Shown: positions 55,804 to 64,000 of the stretch, in pieces
How positions within the stretch are numbered: the first letter of the stretch is position 1
How the letters are laid out: each line of letters opens with the position of its first letter
Origin: Pagrus major
Lineage: Eukaryota > Chordata > Actinopteri > Spariformes > Sparidae
Reading direction: 5' to 3'
DNA length: 64,000 bases
Assembly: GCF_040436345.1 (NCBI RefSeq)
Contig: NC_133236.1
Span: 12,764,443-12,828,442, forward strand
Translations under genes and position numbers: made by a program
The notes under the pieces: generated by a model
Seen by the model: the letters and a program-made list of their open reading frames with translations, nothing else
The model's database searches: none
Told to the model about the DNA's origin: nothing

Positions 55804-56093
55804 TTTATTCATTTATTTATTTCAAAACAGTTTTAAATGTCATCCATACAAAAGTACAGCTGAGTTGAAATACTCTGCTTGGAATGATCTAAAAAAACCT
55901 TTAATCCAAGATGATCCATCACTCGAGCTGCAATAGAAATGCACAAAGTATAGTGTACGTATATGACAAATACACAAGAAAAGCCCAAACCTTTTGAACG
56001 CAGTATTTTGGGCACGCTGTATGTTTGAAGGAGACAATAAGACATGTCTCGACTGGAAATAGACAGATCTTGTCCTGTACACTAACAACTCTT
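55804..56093 (-). other. nup43: nup43 3' untranslated region with clustered AATAAA
   Basis: Three overlapping AATAAA signals on the minus strand (55804-55809, 55812-55817, 55816-55821) about 280 nt beyond the stop codon. Confidence 0.65.
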
Positions 56094-56323
56094 TCAAACC
56101 GGGACCTGTCTGTTGACAAAAATAGCCTCTCCATCAGTCCCACAGACAAGACATTGTCCGAGTACATCCAAACTGTTGACGGACAGCGTCTGGCTGGGCA
56201 GCATGTGAGTCGTCTCCAGACGGCCTTTACTGGAGTCCCCACTAAGCCAGGCGTTGATGAGGGACTGGTTCCCTCCAGCGGGGGCCATCGCACTGCGAGA
56301 TATCATGCTGCTGTTCCTGCCAC
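56094..56323 (-). CDS. nup43: nup43 last exon
   Basis: 75 codons plus stop, GRNSSMISRSAMAP to AIFVNRQVPV. Acceptor TTTTCCAG. Confidence 0.95.
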
Positions 56324-59300
56324 CTGGAAAACAAATATTAAACGTTCTCTTATTATTTGAGAAAACTATTATGATTACTTGACTGTTATTATGTTTGTGT
56401 ATAGTTTCCTTGGCATGTTGATATACCAGCTTTTTAGATCTTGGCAGTCTGTATCACACCAGCTGACTCAGTGTTTTTATAATCACTATAACAACCAAAC
56501 GATAACAGACGGGGTTGTGTGACTAATACATGAAATTCATAAATACTCTATGATTAATACAGAAGCTGCTGTTCATATCATATGATTGTGCTGCCAAGCA
56601 TAAATCAACTCTTGATGCAGCAATTTGCTGATAAAATCTGGTGACTGTTGTAGGTTTTGGTTGGTCAGAAGTCACTGCTGAGAGCCGGAAATAGAAAAAC
56701 CTAATTTTATAATTATGTAAATCTTTGAAACAGACAAAAGCAAACATTTAAAAATCTTCTTATAAAATGGCCGTAACACTTATCTTACACTATGTGCTAC
56801 TCAATTTATTTTTTTTTTTAAAGACAGCCTCAGTTGCCATCCATGTGTGTGTAGTATTTTCTTTCCTTTTGATCACACATTAATGTTCTTTTTGTCAAAA
56901 CTTTGATTTCGAAAGAAGTCTGGCTGTTTTTACACCTTTTCCCATTTGCCTTCACTTCAAACTCCTGTGAGGGAATCAGCCTACTTATTTTACACAATAA
57001 CACAGCTGCATTTTTTAAAACTCTACAATACTTACATTACATAGCTGGTGAACACTGTAGGCGCATGATTGTAAAATTTGGCCTGATGTCTTGTCATGGT
57101 AGAAATGGCTTTTACATTACATCCTGTTTTGCAGTAAAGTGCTGTTTCTTAGCAGCACATTGCAGTCTTTTCTTTGGAAAACAGAAATTATTACCTTCCT
57201 GCTGGCTAAATTGAAATACAGACAGAATCATTTGACTTGCCTTGTAAGAAGGAGGGCATTTCTGAAGGTGAGGAAGTCTCCCAGTGCAGCAGTGAACCAT
57301 CCTCTGAGCATGTGAACAGATGATCTGGGTTGGATGGGTGGAAGTGGACTTCCCACACTGTGCAGCAAACCAGAGAAACATTTATACATTAGTTATAAAA
57401 CAAAGCAAAGGTCACTGCAAAGAGAAAACATCTGCCATTGCAAGATTAAATCATCTGTCAACATAAAGTCTTACTTTCAGCAGAGTGCGCCTCCATGAGT
57501 GAGAAGGGTGCGTTGCCTTGTCTCACGTCCCAGACACAGAGCATGCCATCCTGCCCTCCTGTGGCCACAATGTGCTGTTGGTTCGGATGTCTGTCCACAC
57601 AGTGCAGAGGGACTCTATCACCTGACCTGAAATGAAAACAACGAATTAGAATTTCTTATAATAAAATTCACCCAAGAACAAAATGCAGCAAGGAAAGAGC
57701 AGAGCAGAGATGTGTAATTGTTGATCTTACAGAGAGAGAATCTGGGATGGCGAGTTGCTCTGTTGTCTGAAATCAAACAGCTTGAGTTGGCCGATAGAGT
57801 TCACCGTCAAAATCTCTGACGTCCTCAGGTAAGTCACAGCATGGATCGTGCTGCTGTCCGCATTCTCTGTCAGGGGTTGAAAAAATATGTTCGTCACATT
57901 GTACTAAGATAGTATCCTGTGCTGACAAATGTACCCCTGTGTGTATTTTAATGTGACATGACGGTGTAGTTACAGTCGCTAAACCTTAATCTCACCTATA
58001 ACTCGAACCACTCCCTCCTGGTCGGCTCTGAAGACGATGATCCTGCCGTCTTCACCGACGGTGACGATCTCAGGACTGCTGCACACAACACCAGTACAGG
58101 GAGCGTTGTCACAAGGGTAACGATGCGCTCTTGCCCAGCTCTGAGAAACTGATATTGTCTGCATTCAAGGAAGAGAATATGTAGGAAATCACAATATTTA
58201 TCAAACCACAAGTATGTTATATATCCAGTTAAACTGTTAGTGCAACATTCACCTCCTTGAACTGCACTCCTGGTCTGTTAATATGACTTAAATCACATTA
58301 TACTGTTATAAAGCCATGATACAAATTTTAATTATCTGTGAGTCAAGCTGGGTTAGTCTAGTGTTGAGTTATTCCTAGTTAAGATCAGTGTTAAGAGCCA
58401 AGCCAAATGTGACTTTTAAGATAAACCATCCCTAAATATTATTAGTAATACTGTTTTGGCCAATCATGGATATTACACTATCAACTTATTGTGCATATCT
58501 TATGGACTTAAGATGTATGTACATGTCCTTGATCATTTCTGCTGACCTTTATATTCCCCACTGTGTTTACATGCGTGTTTGATTACAAAATTACATTACA
58601 AAATGTAAGAGAACATTTCAGCCAACATAATGCCAGAATAACTAGCAGGGTTTTCCCTACAATTATCAGACCCATATTCTGATGTCTGAACATTCATAAG
58701 AATTCAAATTCATTGCTCTTTGAAAGAGTGTAATTGCATTACTGTGCTATCATATTATCAATATATCATTGGCATAAAATGGTCTTAAAATGACTGGGAC
58801 AACATATCCTGACAGGCCAAACAGTGGTTAGATTTCCAACATGATTTCATTTGTGAGAGGCTGTAACCTTTCCCCATGTTAAAGGCTCATTACAGATGAC
58901 CTCTTTGTGTACATGAAAATTGTGTATGTGGAGGACTGGGCTTGTGTGTACCTGACTGTTTTGGTGGTGGCGGAAGATGGTGACGGCTCCAGTTGACGAC
59001 GCTGTGACAATTCTGTCTTGGTCCAAAAACTGATAAAACAAACAAACAAAAAAAAACAACATTTAAAAAAGGACAAAGGTGAAATTAGCCCTGGGACTAT
59101 ATTTAAGGCACACAGACTTGTATTATAAAGAAAGTTTTTCCTGCCAGATGGGGGAATTTGGCATCATATCCTGCCTTGAATCGACAAAGATGTCACATTA
59201 ATAGTAGAGTGTAATGCATAGTCCATGTTTATGATGTCTATCACTCTTTATTAAAGATCCTGTTGTCCTTAAACACCAGTTTAAAGTATTGTGCATTTAA

Positions 59301-60591
59301 GTTGTACTCAGCAACAAATCATTGATAGTGACAAATGCCCTTTTTCATTTTTTTTTTTTAACCATACAATAAATTCTCTCTTCAAAACAAAGTCTAACTT
59401 TATTGAATTAGGGATGCACCAATTCAATCAGCCAATACTAGATTAGGATGATTGGGTTTCAGACAGATGTGGCCAAATCTTATTAAATACAAATTCTTTT
59501 TAAATGTCATGAAATTCAGTGTCTCCATTAGTTACATTCATTCCATTTTTTTGTGCCACCACAATCCCTGGCCTCATGTCCCCTCAACTAAAAAAAATCT
59601 GTATGAGTTTCATGCAGTTAGGAGTACACATTTTAGATATTGGGGAAGAAGAGAAGAGGAAAAACAATTGTACAGCGGAGGAAACTTTAATATTCTTTAT
59701 TTTCGTACCAATTATAGGCTGGTACATTAATTTGGATTCCCATGAGTGTCTTACCTGAAGGTCCAGAACATCTCCATCATGTTTGTTTTCACACAGCAGC
59801 TGTGGGTCTCCTTCAAATCCATCATCCATGCCAGTAGTTCCATTATTCCCAATGGACCAAAATGAAATCTTGTTGTCCTGTAATAGAGAAATATTGGGGT
59901 TGTTAAGTGTTATGTGCGCAAGCCCGCCAATTAGCAAAATCACATACAATTAAGAGATTTTTCTAAGAAGTTTGGCAGTCACATGCATCATAAATACTGT
60001 ATATCATGCCGAAATGGCACCTTAGGATTAATAACATGTCTTCAATCGTGTTTTGACAGTTACAACATGTGTGAGTCACCCAATCACAATAATCGCATAC
60101 AATTAGGCGATTTTTCTATGAAGTTTGGCAATCACGTTTACCATAAACATATCTTACCGAAATGACATCTCACGATTCATATCATGTTACCAGGTGTGTC
60201 TTTACAGATACAACGTATGCAAACCCACCATTTACCAACATCGCAGAAAATTAAGAGATCTTTCTATGGAGTTTGGCAGTCACATTTAGCATAATTATAT
60301 CACACCGAAACGACCCCTCAGGATTCATATCATGTCTCAAATCGTGTTTTGACTGTTACAACACGTGTGAGTCAGCCAATTAGCAAAATCACCTAAAATT
60401 CAGAGATTTCTCTATGAAGTCTGGCAGTCACAACTGTCATAAATATTAACACTGAATGACAACTTGCCAACCTCGTTATCCCACGAGCCAGTCGCGAAGA
60501 TGTCTGGTTGCTGCAAAGACGAATGTGAAACCGGTCTCCATCTGGTTTTACTGATTTTCTGGGACACGTACTTAGCATTTACGCTCTCCAT
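56094..60591 (-). CDS. nup43: Nucleoporin Nup43, eight coding exons, complete
   Basis: Exons 60591-60472, 59877-59755, 59029-58952, 58158-57996, 57866-57731, 57626-57475, 57357-57241 and 56323-56094 join in frame to 372 residues (human 380). Nup43 is a seven-bladed WD40 protein of the Nup107-160 Y-complex of the nuclear pore, also needed at kinetochores. Landmarks matching human: MESVNAKYVSQKISKTRWRP, ATGSWDNE, PCTGVVCSSPEIVTVGEDGR, ADSSTIHAVTYLRTSEILTV, VATGGQDGMLCVWDVRQG, WEVHFHPSNPDHLFTCSEDG and TLSVNSLDVLGQCLVCGTDG. One intron has a GC donor (after 57241) and the first donor is weak (GAG|GTTGGC). Starts head-to-head with pcmt1. Confidence 0.96.
57241..57357 (-). CDS. nup43: nup43 exon 7 (GC donor)
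   Basis: 117 nt, WEVHFHPSNPDHLF to PSFLQ plus one base of Gly. The exon ends CAAG|GCAAGT, the classic form of a GC-AG intron donor. Confidence 0.93.
57475..57626 (-). CDS. nup43: nup43 exon 6
   Basis: 152 nt, SGDRVPLHCVDRHPN to EAHSAE plus one base of Met. A second AG lies five bases into the exon, but only the first keeps the frame. Confidence 0.95.
57731..57866 (-). CDS. nup43: nup43 exon 5
   Basis: 136 nt, NADSSTIHAVTYLRT to SQILS plus two bases of Leu. Donor CT|GTAAGA. Confidence 0.95.
57996..58158 (-). CDS. nup43: nup43 exon 4
   Basis: 163 nt, TISVSQSWARAHRYP to VVRVI plus one base of Glu. Donor ATAG|GTGAGA. Confidence 0.95.
58952..59029 (-). CDS. nup43: nup43 exon 3
   Basis: 26 codons, FLDQDRIVTASSTGAVTIF to HHQNSQ, both ends phase 0. 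Confidence 0.95.
59755..59877 (-). CDS. nup43: nup43 exon 2
   Basis: 41 codons, DNKISFWSIGNNG to DVLDLQ, between TCTCTATTACAG and CAG|GTAAGA. Confidence 0.95.
59925..60460. repeat. Tandem array, about 150-bp period, 3.5 copies
   Basis: Anchor word AATTA(A/G)G recurs at 59948, 60101, 60249 and 60397, a spacing of 153, 148 and 148 bp. Each unit carries ACAATTAAGAGATTTTTCTA, GAAGTTTGGCAGTCACAT, a CCGAAATGRCA block, GATTCATATCATGT and TTACAACATGTGTGAGTCA in order. The array fills nup43 intron 1 and ends about 10 bp from the donor of exon 1. Confidence 0.9.
60472..60591 (-). CDS. nup43: nup43 exon 1
   Basis: 40 codons, ATG to SWDNE. Phase 0. Donor GAG|GTTGGC departs from consensus at +3 and +4. 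Confidence 0.93.
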
Positions 60592-60967
60592 TGAAACAAA
60601 AACACTCTCACTCAGTTTGATAAATGATAAAAACGATTGTTGGTGTTAGCTTAGCATTCATGGGAAACATCAGAATGTACGCGCCTGCTACTTGTACGTA
60701 GCTACGGTGGCCCTGTAAGGTCAAACTACCAAATCAGCCGACTTTCCCCTCACATTTACTACTACATGTGTCGCACTCCACTTAGCGGCCACCGTCTATG
60801 TTACTGCGGCAAATCTGATTGTGCACTGACTGAGCAATGTGGCTTTTTCCAGTGCAATTAACATTAGTTAAGGCTCATATCTTAACAGATTAATTATTTT
60901 GTGAAATGACACTGTTCTGCATGAGGGTCTGCGTTAGATACACCGCCCTGCAGTAAAACCATCCTGG
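60592..60967. promoter_or_regulatory. nup43-pcmt1 bidirectional promoter
   Basis: Only 376 bp separate the two start codons, which face away from each other. The segment is mixed in composition with CG-containing words (CTACGGTGGCC, TAGCGGCCACCGTC). No TATA box is seen on either strand. The human orthologues are also divergent neighbours. Confidence 0.8.
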
Positions 60968-61148
60968 ATGTCTGGTGACGTATCCGCCGCTCCGCCGTCT
61001 GCTCTGGAGGTTGTCAGCTTCATCGGCAAAACCGTTGGCGCAGGCGCGGCACTGACAGCTGCTGTCTACTTACTCCGCAAAGTCTGTTTAATAATGGCCT
61101 GGAAATCTGGAGGAGCCAGCCACGCAGAGCTTGTGAACAACCTCCGCA
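60968..61148 (+). CDS. pcmt1: Protein-L-isoaspartate O-methyltransferase PCMT1, exon 1 (partial gene)
   Basis: First 60 codons plus one base, ending CGCA|GTAAGT. PCMT1 uses S-adenosylmethionine to methylate isoaspartyl residues in aged proteins and start their repair, mainly in the cytosol. MAWKSGGASHAELVNNLR is the conserved start of the common short form. An upstream in-frame ATG adds a 42-residue extension with a hydrophobic segment (about residues 15-44), as in the long mammalian isoform. Two starts are therefore possible: 60968 (extended, membrane-associated) and 61094 (cytosolic). The catalytic exons lie beyond 64000 or were not recognised. Confidence 0.9.
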
Positions 61149-64000
61149 GTAAGTCGAAATGTTTTGTGCGGTGGCAGCACCGACGTCTTCACGGGCAGGT
61201 CGGCCGAAAACGGTTTAGTTTGGCGGCTGGGGTTATCACACGAGCGGTAGCTAGCTGGTTGCTAAGCTATGTGGTATGTTGTTGTTGACCTAGCGTTACC
61301 TCTCTCCACCCCCCTCTCAAACCACGTTCACGCCGTGGATCAGGCGAATGCCTCCGTCGTTGCAAAGAATAATTTAACAATAAATATACACATTTCTTGC
61401 GCATAGTTGCAGATTCTTTGTGCAGCTTTAGTTTTGTGTTAGGTTAACTTAGCCTGCTAGCTCTATGTGCGTCATTTGGGACGTTGTAGCTAGCTGGTAG
61501 CACTAGCCGCGCTGCTAGGTGCCCTGCCCACATTCATTGATGGCTATCATCCCTGTACCATTCACTCTACTTTAACATGAATGACACTGACAGCTGGACA
61601 TGTGAGGCCAGTTTCAACAGTGACTTTGTTAGCGGGTGATTGAATGTGACAGCATGCTGGGGCACAGTGGCAGCTAGTTGTTAGGTCAAACGATAGAGGC
61701 TGCAGAAAATATCAGTGACTCAGTGTAACGTTACCACCCAGCTAGGTGGCTGCTATTCGGTGCTAAGTCCAGTATCGGAGCCATTGATGCCACATGGTGT
61801 ATTGTGCTATCAGATGGGAGTGCATTGTGCTAAACTCAGTGATTGACACCCATTTTATTACCATGCAAGCTCTGATCTGACCTGCTGTACTTGCATAAAG
61901 CAAAATCATATTCAATGAAATCATGTCAGCAGACTTCAGTATCCAAGACTGCTTTCAATATAAAGTATCTACCAGGGCTATTTATATTCTGTGCAGTTCA
62001 GCATAGCATTGCGAAAGATAGATCAGCTGCAAGCGTTTTGCCAAAAGCTGCACGGTTTTGGATGGTGGCCACTCAAGCTCCTTTTGCTTTTAAATAGTTC
62101 TAACTTCATCTTTCTTTGCAGCAGGCGTGATTATATATCTCAGTTTAATATTGATACAAATGTTGCAGTTGTGCATTGTGAAAGTAATAAGGTAGTTAAA
62201 AGCAGCTCCGCTGTAATGCAGGATAAGAAAATGCTGGAAATCCACATTAATCTTTCTCAAAAAGGCTTTTAAGTCAAATTCAGAAGCAGCCCCTTATGAT
62301 TTGTGCCAATTATGCAAATGCATTTTCTCTTTCATTTGTCTAAGAGCATCTTTTCAAGTCAAAACATTTAATTGGCTACTATAAAGATGTTTTGTTACAT
62401 CTTCTTATTCTGAAGTGGTCATGACTTTGCTTTTCTGCTCCTCCTCATTGAATTCTTTGCTGGACACTGACCTATTTAGACACAGAAATGTCTTAAATTT
62501 AACCCTCAGTTTGCATAATCTGGATTCAAGCAGGTCACACTCAGGATGCATGCTAATTCACAACTTTTTCTAATTGTTTGTGTCCCCCTGACCAATGCCC
62601 AGGACTAGTCAGTGCAAGCAGTACCAGTTCAGCCAAATCCATTCATTCAAACCTCGACTGCTTCATGAATTCATACAGTTCAGCACGTACTTATGTGTTG
62701 GAGGAATGTTTACTAAATGGGTTTATAGTTTAAAAACGGCATAAAGTTGGTTTGCTTATCCTGAGCTCGCAAAGAAAATTTCAATTCTGCCAGCTTGAAA
62801 TCTCCCCAGACAGGTTATTTTAATTTCAGAAATCTCTAGTCGGTGTCCATCTGGCAGCCTGTGTGATTTATTTGTAATGTATCCTAAAGCGGCACGCAGC
62901 TCTGAGGGTGAGTGGAGTCGGTAATGAGAGCAGCGCCTGCTGTCCTTGGCTTCTCCCACCTTTGGCCCCAGCTGCTACTGGAACCTGTTACGAAGGATTA
63001 TTCTGAAGACACTGACACTTCAGTTTTTTTTTGGTGTCTTCCACCACACGTCTATAAACTGTCTGACCTTGTGTTGTTATTTAGTTCGTGTCAATGACAC
63101 GTGTGGGACTTCCTGTTTGTATGCTGCCAACTTCACTTTGTCCTCTATTTCCTATGATATTATCAGTTTTTCATGCTGAATACATGGCTATTTGCAACTT
63201 CATTTTCATCCCTCTTAGATTTTCATACTTTTGATTCCTCCATGTCTCAATATTTTCCACTGCTGCTAAATCCCTGCTAGGGTTGCAAGATTCCAGGAGT
63301 ATTGAGGGTGGAAACTTTCCATGGCAATTAACAGGGATTTCTGAGAAATAACAGGAATAAAATGAAATTGTAGGGTTTATTTGCCCAGACTGTATTTACA
63401 ATGTCTAATGCAGATAGCAACAAAACGTTTTACCATAAGCAGCCTTATTTAAAAACAAAACTTCTAATAGAAATAAAGAATCAACAGTTCAGTTGAGCTG
63501 AACTTCAATAAAATGAGTTGAATCATTTGACAAGAATGAATTGAAATACATTAATTAAAACTCTGCTCAATCAAGCGAACAGATAGCTAGCAAAAAGTTG
63601 CAGAAGGTGTTAATAAGTTATAAACTGTCTTTAGATTTAGGCTACTGTCTGCTGGTTAACTGAAAATATTCAAGATATATTCACTTCAGTTATCAAGTTA
63701 TGATGAAAATAGGGATGCAAATTTTAAGCGATATCTTTAATCAATAGTCAGCTGCCTCAACAATCAATTTTCAGTTAATCATTGATAGTAGATTAGGCTT
63801 CATTAGGAGTTAAAAGAAAAGATCAATAATAAATGAAATAGGACAAAATAATTACTTCATTTTTTTACGAGGGCTAAAATTTAATAATATCAGTTTGTAT
63901 AGAATTCCCTTTTGTATTTTTTAAATTACAATTTATTTGTATTTTAATGAATTTTCTCATACCAGTATTTTGTCTTTTTATTTTGATATATTTGACAAGC
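61149..64000 (+). other. pcmt1: pcmt1 intron 1 (partial)
   Basis: No match to the next conserved pcmt1 block was found on the plus strand. Early part (61.3-61.8 kb) is GCTAGC-rich and moderately CG-bearing. 63280-63400 carries a GTGGAAACTTTCCATGGCAA-type repeat, and 63700-63800 a fragment of the AATCATTGCAG family. The rest is AT-rich with nothing recognised. Confidence 0.6.

Noticed and set aside
59925..60460. Regularly spaced repeats suggesting a CRISPR-like array
   Set aside because: The whole 150-bp unit is repeated rather than short repeats with unique spacers, and the context is a vertebrate intron.
61149..64000. Search for pcmt1 exon 2 on the plus strand
   Set aside because: Nothing resembling the conserved block after NNLR was found, so the gene is left partial.

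Overview
The window looks like nuclear DNA from a teleost fish, probably a percomorph. Genes are split by spliceosomal introns, long CA/GT microsatellites are frequent, and several dispersed repeat families typical of teleost genomes recur. The proteins read as vertebrate orthologues. I recognise five genes from spliced translation: kif3c (minus, first coding exon only), rab10 (plus, complete, 201 aa), lats1 (minus, complete, about 1097 aa), nup43 (minus, complete, 372 aa) and pcmt1 (plus, first exon only). Exon joins were checked by reading phase and by alignment from memory to the human proteins; no database search was run.

Layout. 1-13147 appears to be the large first coding intron of kif3c, carrying repeats, a local duplication and an unexplained plus-strand CCAAT/TATA promoter-like block near 4.3 kb. 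13148-14563 is the kif3c motor-domain exon, with a CpG-rich promoter near 15 kb. 15.3-21.8 kb is repeat-rich intergenic DNA with a nested inverted-repeat element and a long AT palindrome. 21.8-41.5 kb is rab10, with a CpG-rich, YY1-type promoter and six coding exons. 41.5-47 kb is the convergent interval between rab10 and lats1; it holds repeats, a G-quadruplex-type tract and a good CTCF-like site. 47.0-55.1 kb is lats1, 55.8-60.6 kb is nup43, and pcmt1 starts at 60.97 kb, head-to-head with nup43.

The gene order joins two blocks that are separate in human: KIF3C-RAB10 (2p23) and LATS1-NUP43-PCMT1 (6q25). The products act in different processes: anterograde kinesin transport (kif3c), exocytic and primary-cilium membrane traffic (rab10), the Hippo kinase cascade (lats1), the nuclear pore Y-complex (nup43) and repair of isoaspartyl residues (pcmt1). 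They are neighbours, not a pathway.

I saw no wholly new system. The observations most worth checking are an eroded, shortened UBA region in lats1, a GC-AG intron and a 150-bp tandem array against a weak splice donor in nup43, a Rab10 tail ending CCS, a kif3c motor without the glycine-rich loop insert of the mammalian protein, and the promoter-like block inside the kif3c intron.
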